52,747 nt of DNA from an uncultured Prevotella sp. (GTDB taxonomy: Bacteria; Bacteroidota; Bacteroidia; Bacteroidales; Bacteroidaceae): the NCBI GenBank assembly GCA_900544825.1, contig UQWP01000016.1:1-52747 (forward strand), in the 5' to 3' direction. The notes beneath the pieces are model-generated. The model was not told where the DNA came from. It searched no databases and saw only the letters and a program-made list of their open reading frames with translations. Made by a program: the position numbers and the translations under genes. The first letter of the stretch is position 1. Every line of letters starts with the position of its first letter. Of this stretch, positions 26,148 to 33,876 are shown in pieces.

Positions 26148-28184
26148 CTACTCCTGCTCCACCTTCACTCCCGTAATGCGGCTCTTGAAATCGCCAGCCT
26201 TCTGGAGTGGGAACACCAGCGTGCGCTGATAGTGCATCTTGGCAGAAGGATTATACACGATAGGCTGAGTGGCTGTAGCATCACTTTTCTGGAATGTAGC
26301 CAGGTCTTTCTGCTGCATCGCATAAAGGGTGATCGGACCAAGCTCCTCGCGCAACTTGCCATCCACATAAAGACAGGTCTTCTTGTTGTCGCCCGTAATC
26401 GCCAGAGTTACCTTCTTGCCCTTCTCTACCCTGTAGTTGAATTTGTTGAGATAACCCTCGTGGGCAAAACCAAGCAGGCCGCTTTCTGGGTCAGAAAGAT
26501 AGAAGGTGGCGTTATCGGATGAGAACAACGCCGTGCCCTTTGCTTCATCAGCTCCCTCGATAGTGAACTCCACCCGATAGCCATAACCCACTTCCTTCTC
26601 GCCAGTGGTCTGACCAGGGTTCAAAGTCTCTATTCTGAGCTGCTTGCCCTTCTGCCAGCGTGCAGCCTCGTTAACCGCAGGAGCCTCGCTGAGCGCAAGG
26701 CGAAGACGATTGAAATCTTCAAAGGAGAATGATGTGGCTGCACCCGTCCAGCACTTTGCCGACAGGGTCTGCAGAGCAGGGAACAGTCGGTCGTGAATAT
26801 CCTTCACCGTAATGCCGTTGCCTGCATGATCGTTCCATACGGCAAACATTCCGCCGAGAATGGCAGGGTCGTTCTCCTCGAACGTCTCGTTGCCTATCTG
26901 TGCCGGAGTCCATGAATCGTAAAGATACTGGCAATTCAGATAATCGTAATAATAGCCTGCTGCCGGAACGATGTAAACCAATCCGTCAGGAATGCTCACC
27001 AGTTTGTAACCCTGGCGCTTCATCTCCTTCGGGTCAGCATAACCATTGTACCAGCAATGCATCATCACGTTCTCCGACTTCACCTTGGTGTCGCCCTTGG
27101 CATGGGTAAGTGCGCCCCAAACGGCAGCCTGCTTGCCAAACGACTCTACATATTTAATATAATGGTCGGTGAAGTAACGGAATTTCTCCACCACTTCCTT
27201 CTTGGCGTTGGAATACTCATCGGTACCGATGTGCACAACCTTACCACGGAACACAGGGTTCTTGCCCTCCAGATACTCCTTGAAGAGACCATCCACAAAC
27301 TTGTAGGTCTCGGGATTGAATAGGTCAAGATGATCCATTCCATACTCTTTGGAACCTATTTCCGGCTTGTAATGGGTGAAGGCGAGCGAATGGGCAGGCA
27401 CATCTATCTCGGGGATGATGTTGACACCATACTGCTCTGCCAGCTTCTGGAGTTCGATAAACTCAGCCTTGGAATAGCTGCCATCCTTCGCCGTGAGTCC
27501 CGGATAGGTGTCGCATTCCAGACGGAAGGCTGCCGGGGTCTTCGCCCAATCATTACCGAAGAACTGCCGGAATCCGTTATCGTTGAGATGAATCTGCAGG
27601 GTGTTCATCTTGTAATAAGACATCATCTTGACCAGCGAACGCAGATAAGACATCGGGATGAACTTTCTGCCGCAATCCATCATGAAGCCTCGCAACCCAT
27701 AGGCAGGCGTATCCTGGGTAGAACCCTTTGGCAGCACGAAGCCAGCCGAACGCTGCTGCTCTGAAAGCTGCAACACGGTGCGGGTTCCCCATACCAGTCC
27801 TTCTACCGAAGAAGCCGTGATGGTGGTTACGTCGCCGATGGTGAGGCGATAGCCCTCCTTGCCGAGCTGCCTGGCTAATTTCTTATCAGATTGGAGCACC
27901 AGCACGATGTCGCCGGCAGAAGGTTTTCCCGTCTTAGGCGTGAGCGGTTTTCCCACCAGGTCATGATAATCGGCAGCAAAGAGTTTCGCCACATCCTGGG
28001 CGTTTTTTCCGCCCTTCACCACATATTTGCCCGATGGGGTAAACATTCCCTCAGCCCCGCTCCATTGCTTGAGTTCAGGGATTACAAAAGGTTTTTCGTT
28101 GACTGTTGCCCAGCCACACGAAAGCACCAAAGTGCAGCAAGCCGTCAGCAAGAGACGCTTGAAATCATTTAGGTTTTTCTTCAT
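26148..28184 (-). CDS. Beta-N-acetylhexosaminidase, GH20
   Basis: 678 aa. A signal peptide is present; LVLSC (Cys23) could be a lipobox. A GH20b-type N-terminal domain (about 35-150) precedes the TIM barrel, which begins GLRGFMMDCGRKFIPMSYL and contains IHLNDNGFR and IIPEIDVPAHS. The catalytic pair is Asp322-Glu323 in HIGTDEYSN. The C-terminal 150 residues form a beta-rich module with LamG-like features (ATFYLSDPESGLLGFAHEG, YVDGKLREELG). It removes terminal GlcNAc or GalNAc from host or bacterial glycans in the periplasm or at the surface. It probably shares a transcript with the mutarotase gene 30 bp upstream. Confidence 0.92.
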   Translation of the reverse strand: MKKNLNDFKRLLLTACCTLVLSCGWATVNEKPFVIPELKQWSGAEGMFTPSGKYVVKGGKNAQDVAKLFAADYHDLVGKPLTPKTGKPSAGDIVLVLQSDKKLARQLGKEGYRLTIGDVTTITASSVEGLVWGTRTVLQLSEQQRSAGFVLPKGSTQDTPAYGLRGFMMDCGRKFIPMSYLRSLVKMMSYYKMNTLQIHLNDNGFRQFFGNDWAKTPAAFRLECDTYPGLTAKDGSYSKAEFIELQKLAEQYGVNIIPEIDVPAHSLAFTHYKPEIGSKEYGMDHLDLFNPETYKFVDGLFKEYLEGKNPVFRGKVVHIGTDEYSNAKKEVVEKFRYFTDHYIKYVESFGKQAAVWGALTHAKGDTKVKSENVMMHCWYNGYADPKEMKRQGYKLVSIPDGLVYIVPAAGYYYDYLNCQYLYDSWTPAQIGNETFEENDPAILGGMFAVWNDHAGNGITVKDIHDRLFPALQTLSAKCWTGAATSFSFEDFNRLRLALSEAPAVNEAARWQKGKQLRIETLNPGQTTGEKEVGYGYRVEFTIEGADEAKGTALFSSDNATFYLSDPESGLLGFAHEGYLNKFNYRVEKGKKVTLAITGDNKKTCLYVDGKLREELGPITLYAMQQKDLATFQKSDATATQPIVYNPSAKMHYQRTLVFPLQKAGDFKSRITGVKVEQE

Positions 28185-28214
28185 ATTTACTGTTTTAATT
28201 TAAAGATACGTCTT

Positions 28215-28601
28215 TTAATCGTAGAGATAAAAAATGCGCTCCATCATGTGCCACTTCTCATCGCTCGTAGCACCCTTGCCGCACTTCTGGAACTTGCCTA
28301 CCACTTCCTCCCACTCTGCCTGTCTTGGAAGGGTGGCGAGCTCTGCCATTTTCTTGTCCCAATCGAAATCTACGGGAGCATCCACAACCATCACCAGTCG
28401 GTTGCCGAAGATGTAAATCTCCATCTCCAGGATACCTACTTGACGGATTCCATCACGAATCTCCTTCCATTGCACACCTTCTGAATGCAGGCGGCGATAC
28501 TCGCGGATTGCCTCTTCATCAGATTCCAACTCCAGCCACTGCACATAGCGCTTGGTGGCTACCGGATACTTCTTCTGTTCATAACCTTTCATCATAATCA
28601 T
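28215..28601 (-). CDS. L-rhamnose mutarotase family protein (RhaM-like)
   Basis: 128 aa, slightly longer than E. coli RhaM (104 aa). The ferredoxin-like mutarotase core shows in KRYVQWLELESDEEAIREYRRLHS, GILEMEIYIFGNRLVMVVDAP and the C-terminal EWEEVVGKFQ. The family interconverts alpha and beta anomers of rhamnose or fucose in the cytosol. No other rhamnose or fucose genes are here; the neighbour is a GH20 glycosidase that follows 30 bp later on the same strand, so a role in host-glycan sugar use is inferred. The start could also be at 28595 or 28592, since Met codons cluster at the N-terminus. Confidence 0.8.
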   Translation of the reverse strand: MIMMKGYEQKKYPVATKRYVQWLELESDEEAIREYRRLHSEGVQWKEIRDGIRQVGILEMEIYIFGNRLVMVVDAPVDFDWDKKMAELATLPRQAEWEEVVGKFQKCGKGATSDEKWHMMERIFYLYD

Positions 28602-28638
28602 TAGGGTTTTAAAAGATTCAACATTTTATTATTTTCTG

Positions 28639-28669
28639 CAAAAATATGAAAAAAAATTGAGGTAAGCAA
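28639..28669 (-). promoter_or_regulatory. Promoter for the mutarotase-GH20 pair
   Basis: On the minus strand TTG (28667-28669), 20 bases, then TATTTTTG (28639-28646), about 37 bp before the start codon. Confidence 0.6.
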
Positions 28670-28691
28670 GACAAGTTACCGATATTTTAGT

Positions 28692-28699
28692 TACTTTTG
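28692..28699 (+). promoter_or_regulatory. Promoter -7 box for the carboxylesterase gene
   Basis: TACTTTTG then C, 76 bp before the start codon; the -33 box is weak. Confidence 0.45.
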
Positions 28700-28775
28700 C
28701 ATTATCGTTGCAGAAATGCAGGTTATGATTTACAAAACTACTCTATAGGATTAAAAGAAACTAAAGATTTACGAT

Positions 28776-30431
28776 ATGAAGAAACTACTTTTATCCATCG
28801 CCTTTCTGCTCCCTGCTATGGGAATGATGGCGCAGACTCAGGTAAAGACAGCTGAAGGTATTCTCGAAGGAAAAGACCTCTCAGGCATCACAGTTTTCAA
28901 GGGTATTCCATTTGCAGCCCCTCCTGTGGGCAATCTCCGCTGGAAGGCTCCTCAGCCAGCCCAGAAATGGCAGGGCGTTCGCGAAGCAAAGGAATTCGGA
29001 CCGAACCCGATGCAGGAACCTATCTTCGGCGATATGAACTTCGGCACAAAGGCAAACAGCGAAGATTGCCTATACCTTAATATATGGACTCCCGCCAAGA
29101 CCATGAAGGAACATCTGCCGGTTTTGATCTATTTCAACGGCGGAGGACTGATGGCTGGAAGCGGAAGCGAACCTAGATATGCGGGCGATGCGATGGCGCG
29201 CAAGGGCATCATCTCCATCACAGCCAACTATCGTGAGGGCATCTTCGGTTTCTTTGCTCATCCGCAGCTCTCCAAGGAAACATCCTATAAGGGTTCCGGC
29301 AACTATGGATTCATGGATCAGGTGGCTGCCATCCAGTGGGTAAAGGATAACATCGAGGCTTTCGGCGGCGACCCTAACCGCATCACCATCGTAGGCGAAT
29401 CAGCCGGTTCCATGTCGGTCAGCGCCCTGATGGCTTCCCCTCTCTGCCAGGGACTCTTTGCGCAGGCGATGGGTTCCAGCGGTTCGGTGATGGGATTCAA
29501 GAAGATTGCCACCCAGAAGGAAGCTGAAGAGAAAGGCGTGCAGCTTGCCCAGAAAATAGCAGAGAAGATGGGTAAGGAAACGGGCAAGAAGGTGAAAAAG
29601 AACGTTGGAATGAAGAATCTCAACGAACTTCGTGCCCTCCCTGCCGAGAAACTGATGAAGCTGGCGGGCGTAAGAGCGGTTCCAGTCTATAATATCGATG
29701 GTTATTTCATGAAAGAACAGCCTGTAGAAGTCTTTGCCAAGGGCGAACAGACCAAGGTGCCTCTGCTTATAGGCGGTAACAACCAGGAGATGACTCCTGC
29801 TGCAGTACTGATGGGTAAACAGCCAACCGTTGAGAACCTGAAAGCTGGCGCCAAGGCTACTTTCGGAGAAGAGAACATCGATGAACTCTTCCGCCTTTAC
29901 GGAATCAACAGCGACAAGGATGTACTGGAGCAGCCGGGTGTAAATCTGGCTTCGGATATCTTCCTGGATTATTCTACCTGGAAGTGGGGCAACATGCACA
30001 AGTTGACCGGCGGACAGCCTGTTTACCGCTACCGCTATTGTCATCCTCGTCCTGCAATGGCCATCAAGGGCAAGGTGGCAGCTTTGGCTGGCGGCGTGGT
30101 AGATGCCAAGGAAGGTGCAGCTCCTGCTCCACGAGATAAGGGAGCCGTTCACTCTGCCGACATCGAGTATGCGATGGGCACATTGCCAACCAACCGGGTA
30201 TTCGACTGGCAGCCTGAGGACTATATGATTAGCGACATCTTCAGCCAGTATTATGTCAACTTCGTGAAGACCGGCAATCCAAATGGTCTGGGTCTGCCAG
30301 AGTGGCCATCTACCAATAGCAAGGCAGTAGCTCCTGTGCTTCAGATAGATGTAAATACCGTTGTGAAGTCTGATGCCCAGATGGAGAAGCGCTATGATTT
30401 CATCGACAAGATGTTTTGGGGAGAGAAATAG
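28776..30431 (+). CDS. Secreted type-B carboxylesterase
   Basis: 551 aa with a signal peptide (1-20, ending MMAQ). Alpha/beta-hydrolase of the carboxylesterase/lipase family: FKGIPFAAPPVGNLRW and EDCLYLNIWTP near the N-terminus, oxyanion loop FNGGGLMAGSG, nucleophile Ser209 in GESAG, acid Glu338 in GGNNQEM, and His459 in GAVHSADIEYAMG. All three catalytic residues are present. A lysine-rich insertion (about 250-285) is unusual. It probably deacylates ester substrates, such as plant polysaccharide decorations or lipids, in the periplasm. The next small gene starts 2 bp after its stop, so the two are probably translated from one mRNA. Confidence 0.9.
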   Translation: MKKLLLSIAFLLPAMGMMAQTQVKTAEGILEGKDLSGITVFKGIPFAAPPVGNLRWKAPQPAQKWQGVREAKEFGPNPMQEPIFGDMNFGTKANSEDCLYLNIWTPAKTMKEHLPVLIYFNGGGLMAGSGSEPRYAGDAMARKGIISITANYREGIFGFFAHPQLSKETSYKGSGNYGFMDQVAAIQWVKDNIEAFGGDPNRITIVGESAGSMSVSALMASPLCQGLFAQAMGSSGSVMGFKKIATQKEAEEKGVQLAQKIAEKMGKETGKKVKKNVGMKNLNELRALPAEKLMKLAGVRAVPVYNIDGYFMKEQPVEVFAKGEQTKVPLLIGGNNQEMTPAAVLMGKQPTVENLKAGAKATFGEENIDELFRLYGINSDKDVLEQPGVNLASDIFLDYSTWKWGNMHKLTGGQPVYRYRYCHPRPAMAIKGKVAALAGGVVDAKEGAAPAPRDKGAVHSADIEYAMGTLPTNRVFDWQPEDYMISDIFSQYYVNFVKTGNPNGLGLPEWPSTNSKAVAPVLQIDVNTVVKSDAQMEKRYDFIDKMFWGEK

Positions 30432-30433
30432 AG

Positions 30434-30727
30434 ATGTTTCAGAAATTCATCATCAATAGAGACGGAGTGCTGAAGTTCGGCCACGTCTATCTGCATCGCG
30501 ATATGCTGGCTCCAGGCGAGCAATGCACCTACGGCGGCGGATTGTGGAAAATAGATGAAGGCAGGGGCGCCATCGTGCTCTATGGAAGAAGTTTCGACTT
30601 CGGTCCTCCCGATTTCGACTTTGTTACACGGATAGACTGGACGGGCTTGGGGGGCACCCCTCGCCTGCTGCTCTATCTGCCTCATTGGCCTAACGAGGAG
30701 GAGATTGTGCCCATCATCATCAATTGA
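30434..30727 (+). CDS. Small conserved-looking protein of unknown function
   Basis: 97 aa. The start is set at 30434 because GGAGAG lies about 10 bases before it, inside the end of the carboxylesterase gene. The sequence (MFQKFIINRDGVLKFGHVYLHRDMLAPGEQC, then FDFGPPDFDFVTRID, ending LLYLPHWPNEEEIVPIIIN) has no signal peptide or membrane segment, so it should be cytosolic. The compact acidic/aromatic composition looks like a real folded protein. No family is recognised. Its tight coupling to the esterase gene suggests a shared context but does not reveal a function. Confidence 0.7.
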   Translation: MFQKFIINRDGVLKFGHVYLHRDMLAPGEQCTYGGGLWKIDEGRGAIVLYGRSFDFGPPDFDFVTRIDWTGLGGTPRLLLYLPHWPNEEEIVPIIIN

Positions 30728-30765
30728 AAAAATAGTATAATATTCTATAAATTCTATGCAAAAAG

Positions 30766-30796
30766 TTTGCTCGAAACAGATAAAAGCGTACTTTTG
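30766..30796 (+). promoter_or_regulatory. Promoter for the NlpE-like gene
   Basis: TTTG (30766-30769), 19 bases, then TACTTTTG (30789-30796), 33 bp before the start codon. Confidence 0.65.
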
Positions 30797-30828
30797 CGAA
30801 AAGAATTCACTTAAAAAGCAGTATAGAT

Positions 30829-31293
30829 ATGAAAAAGAAATTAGTTTTGACAGCAGCCGTTATCGCTGCATTGTCAGTTGTCTCTTGCAATGGCAAGAAG
30901 ACAAATAGCCAGGGAGCAGATCAGGATAGCCTCAGCTATGCAGAAAATGATTCGCTCAATTCCAATGATATCGTGCTCGATTCCATCGCCGGCACCTATG
31001 AGGGAACTCTCCCTGCTGCCGATTGTCCTGGAATCAAGACTGTATTGACGCTCAATGCCGACAGTACCTATCAGTATTCAGCCGACTATCTGGAGCGCAA
31101 GGATGGTCACGACGAAGCAAGCGGTATCTTCAAGGTATTGGCTAACAACGTAGTAGAAATCATCCGACCATCCAGCGGCGAGACTACTTACTTCAAGATG
31201 AAGGATGCCAACAGTCTCATCATGACCGACTCGCTCGGTACTGAGCCAGAAGGCGCCATGGCTAAGCACTATGTGCTGACCAAGAAGAAGTAA
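30829..31293 (+). CDS. NlpE-like lipoprotein
   Basis: 154 aa. Lipoprotein signal ending VVSC (Cys20). The residues after Cys are NGKKTN, not acidic, so surface export is not predicted and a periplasm-facing location is more likely. The domain from about residue 55 (IAGTYEGTLPAADCPGIKTVLTLNADSTYQYSADYL) matches the NlpE N-terminal domain, including the CxGI segment. E. coli NlpE signals outer-membrane lipoprotein defects and copper stress through Cpx; the signalling partner in Bacteroidota is unknown. Transcribed alone, with an intrinsic terminator 20 bp after the stop. Confidence 0.8.
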   Translation: MKKKLVLTAAVIAALSVVSCNGKKTNSQGADQDSLSYAENDSLNSNDIVLDSIAGTYEGTLPAADCPGIKTVLTLNADSTYQYSADYLERKDGHDEASGIFKVLANNVVEIIRPSSGETTYFKMKDANSLIMTDSLGTEPEGAMAKHYVLTKKK

Positions 31294-31312
31294 GCTATTC
31301 ACATCTAAAAAG

Positions 31313-31373
31313 AGCACCCATCTCATATCAAGAAAGCATCTTTTCTGCTTCCAGAATACGAGATGGGTGCTTT
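31313..31373 (+). terminator. Terminator after the NlpE-like gene
   Basis: AGCACCCATCTC (31313-31324) pairs with GAGATGGGTGCT (31360-31371), enclosing a smaller hairpin. Only a short T-run follows. Confidence 0.65.
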
Positions 31374-31374
31374 G

Positions 31375-31434
31375 CGTTGTGGCAGTTGACCCAATTTCGT
31401 TGTGGCAGTTGGCGCTTTTTCGTTGTGGCAGTTG
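31375..31434. repeat. Three units at exact 23-bp pitch
   Basis: CGTTGTGGCAGTTG begins at 31375, 31398 and 31421. The 14-bp core is identical in all three, while the 9-bp spacers differ. It lies between the terminator and the GH16 stop codon. Confidence 0.9.
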
Positions 31435-31440
31435 GCGGAA

Positions 31441-32307
31441 TTATTTCTTCTGATACACCCTTACATAATCGATGAAATACTTCATCGGGAGGGCGGAATC
31501 ATCTATAGCTCCACCATTATCACCACCCAGGGCAAGATTGAGCAGGAGATACTGCGGCTTCTTGAAAGGCTGCTCGCCATTGCCCAGCTTGCCATTCACC
31601 GCCTCATCCTGGCGAATCACATTCAGAAGTTCATCATCCAGGTAAAGACGGATGCTCTGCTCATCCCAATCCATGCGCCAGACGTGGAACTTATCAGCCC
31701 ATTGCGCATCCCGATCCGTGAAATGGGTGAAAGGGATAGCCTTGCTGTTCCATTTCGCCGTCCAAGGCTTGTCGGTACCCCAGCAGGCGTTGGCAAGGAT
31801 ATGAGGCACTCCCTGCTTGCGATAATACTCCATCATGTCGATTTCTCCATTCGACGGCCAGTCCATGCCACGTCCCAGAAGCCAGATGGCAGGCCAGGAT
31901 CCGCCAGCCGTAGGAATCTTCGCCCTGACCTCTACCCTGCCATAGAGAAACTCCTTCTTCTCTGCCGTATTCACCGAGGCAGATGTATATTGTATCTTTT
32001 CGATGTTCTCTGGCCATCGGCTGCTGCCCTTCCGGAAACCGGGATTCCTGCGAGACTTCTTCTCCTTGCGTGCCTCGATCACGAGATTGCCATCCTTGCA
32101 ATAGGCATTGGCTTTCTGATACCATTGCGCCTCTTGGTTGCGCTTGAATCCCTCCTCGTAGTTCCATACCTTGGAATCTAGAAGTCCATCTGTATTGAAC
32201 TCATCGCTCCATACCAGTTTCCATTCGTTCTGAGCCATCAGGGCAGATGGAACTAAAGCCATCGCCATCACTCCGAACGCTATTCCCATTTTCTGTTTTA
32301 CATTCAT
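31441..32307 (-). CDS. GH16 beta-glucanase (laminarinase-like)
   Basis: 288 aa from the Met at 32307, which gives a standard signal peptide (MNVKQKMGIAF... ending LMAQ); an upstream Met adds nine residues without a better signal. Single GH16 domain: EWKLVWSDEFN at the start, GRVEVRAKIPTAGGSWPAIWLL, and the catalytic motif GEIDMMEY with nucleophile Glu155, Asp157 and acid/base Glu160 (numbered from this start). The one-residue-longer ExDxxE spacing (bulged motif) fits laminarinase/lichenase-like GH16. It is probably secreted and cleaves beta-1,3 or mixed-linkage glucans. No SusCD genes adjoin. Confidence 0.92.
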   Translation of the reverse strand: MNVKQKMGIAFGVMAMALVPSALMAQNEWKLVWSDEFNTDGLLDSKVWNYEEGFKRNQEAQWYQKANAYCKDGNLVIEARKEKKSRRNPGFRKGSSRWPENIEKIQYTSASVNTAEKKEFLYGRVEVRAKIPTAGGSWPAIWLLGRGMDWPSNGEIDMMEYYRKQGVPHILANACWGTDKPWTAKWNSKAIPFTHFTDRDAQWADKFHVWRMDWDEQSIRLYLDDELLNVIRQDEAVNGKLGNGEQPFKKPQYLLLNLALGGDNGGAIDDSALPMKYFIDYVRVYQKK

Positions 32308-32419
32308 ATTGATTGTTTTGTTATTAATTTCCAATAATTGTCAGTTTCTCTTATAATCACAGAATCAATGATGCTGATGATTACAGATCAATGATACCTG
32401 ATGATTACTGAAGATGATG

Positions 32420-32427
32420 CAAAAATA
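32420..32427 (-). promoter_or_regulatory. Promoter -7 box for the GH16 gene
   Basis: The minus strand reads TATTTTTG then C, about 113 bp upstream of the start. Confidence 0.5.
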
Positions 32428-32598
32428 CAAAAAAGCGACAAGAACAAAGGGCATTATTCGGGAAATCAGGAGAACATTTCGAGAATTTAAGAGTTACATT
32501 CAATACGACAGGTATTACAAACCTATTACATTCCTATCTTTCACGTTAAATTCAATTAAGTTTTCTGCCGGAACTACCGCTATTCCAGATATTTTTCC

Positions 32599-32606
32599 TA
32601 ATTTTG
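32599..32606 (+). promoter_or_regulatory. Promoter -7 box for the TerC gene
   Basis: TAATTTTG then C. The rest of the 385-bp gap 32308-32692 shows no gene I can support. Confidence 0.5.
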
Positions 32607-32692
32607 CGTCCACGTTTCTAACGGATGAAATGATTGTTAAGATTCAACTATAAAAAATGAATTATATATAAATAGGTAAGGAAAAAAGAAAA

Positions 32693-33682
32693 ATGGAACA
32701 TGTTTTTACTGAATCGATGTTTTTGGTGGGCTTCGTGATATTCATTGCCGCCATACTCGTATTAGACATGCTGGTTATTGACCGAAAGGCGCATGTGGTT
32801 TCTATCAAGGAAGCTGGCTCCTGGACGGCAGTATGGATTATTCTCGCTCTCGCCTTCGCCGTGTTCATCTACTTTCATGGCGACATGGTACACGGCATAG
32901 AGAACTTCGACGACCTGAAGCTGATAGCCTCGCGCTATGCTTCTCATCTCAAACTGGATCCGAACGATTATGAAGGGAGTCTGCAGCAATATCGCCACTA
33001 CATGACCATCTCTTACATTTCGGGTTATCTGATAGAGAAGACGCTCTCGGTAGATAATCTCTTCGTGATGATGATGATCTTCAGTTCGTTTGGAGTGGAT
33101 AAGAAAGATTACCAGCACGTATTGAACTGGGGTATTCTGGGAGCCATTGTGCTTCGCTTCGTCTTCATCTTTGCGGGTGCAGCCCTCATCAGCCGATTCG
33201 CCTGGATATTGCTCGTATTTGGAGGATTCCTGGTTTACAGCGGCGCCAAGATGTTCTTGAACAGGAACAAGAAGGAAGAGATCAATGCCCTGGATCATCC
33301 GGTGGTGAAGTTTATGCAGCGACGACTGCATCTGGGGCCGCTGGTGATGACGGTGGTGTTCATTGAGTTCTGCGATCTGATCTTCGCTTTCGACAGTATT
33401 CCTGCCGTATTCTCGGTTTCACTCGACCCATTCGTGGTGTTCTTCTCGAATATCTTCGCCATCCTGGGCTTGCGTGCCCTCTTCTTCCTGTTGGCAGCAA
33501 TAGCCGATAAGTTCCGCTACTTGAAGGTGGGCGTGAGCGTGCTGCTGGTGTTCATCGGTGTAAAGATGCTCATCCACGATTTCTTCGAGATTGATGCAGT
33601 AAGTTCGCTGGTATTCATCATCCTCGTCTTGCTCGTCAGCATCGGAGCTTCTGTGGTGATTCCGCAGAAAAAGGAAGCTTAA
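32693..33682 (+). CDS. TerC/Alx-family integral membrane protein
   Basis: 329 aa with about nine membrane helices. Family hallmarks are YLIEKTLSVDNLFVMMMIFSSF and FIEFCDLIFAFDSIPAVFSVSLDPFVVFFSNIFAILGLRALFF, each carrying the intramembrane acidic residues (DN and DLxFAxDS) thought to bind metal. E. coli Alx exports manganese, and TerC proteins assist metalation of secreted enzymes. A related role in Mn or other metal efflux is inferred. I looked for a yybP-ykoY riboswitch in the leader and did not recognise one. The start has a purine-rich tract (GGTAAGGAAAAAAG) just before it. Confidence 0.92.
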   Translation: MEHVFTESMFLVGFVIFIAAILVLDMLVIDRKAHVVSIKEAGSWTAVWIILALAFAVFIYFHGDMVHGIENFDDLKLIASRYASHLKLDPNDYEGSLQQYRHYMTISYISGYLIEKTLSVDNLFVMMMIFSSFGVDKKDYQHVLNWGILGAIVLRFVFIFAGAALISRFAWILLVFGGFLVYSGAKMFLNRNKKEEINALDHPVVKFMQRRLHLGPLVMTVVFIEFCDLIFAFDSIPAVFSVSLDPFVVFFSNIFAILGLRALFFLLAAIADKFRYLKVGVSVLLVFIGVKMLIHDFFEIDAVSSLVFIILVLLVSIGASVVIPQKKEA

Positions 33683-33699
33683 AAACACAAAACGCAGTA

Positions 33700-33863
33700 A
33701 TACGCCCTGAACCAACGGTCACCGGCCGAAGGGAAAGGTAAAGGGCAGAAGCTCCTAGCCCAGGGCACCGCCCTGGGTTTACGCATAAGCAAGAATGTCG
33801 CCCTGTAAGAGCAAAAGCTTTTAAGTACCTGGAAAGTACAAAGTTTTTGCCTTTACAGGGCGA
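33700..33863. repeat. REP-like palindromic element, copy C (compound)
   Basis: Contains CCCAGGGCACCGCCCTGGG (a near-perfect hairpin), AGGGCAGAAGCTCCTAGCC, then TCGCCCTGTAA near 33800 pairing with TTTACAGGGCGA near 33855 and enclosing CAAAAGCTTTTAAG. The vocabulary matches copies A and B. It lies between the converging TerC and VWA genes. Confidence 0.6.
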
Positions 33864-33876
33864 ACTGTTTATATTT

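Noticed and set aside
32414..32653. 79-codon frame upstream of TerC
   Set aside because: It overlaps the GH16 and TerC promoters, has no ribosome binding site and low-complexity AT-rich content.
32500..32692. yybP-ykoY manganese riboswitch before TerC
   Set aside because: Expected because Alx/TerC genes often have it, but none of the conserved core segments were found.
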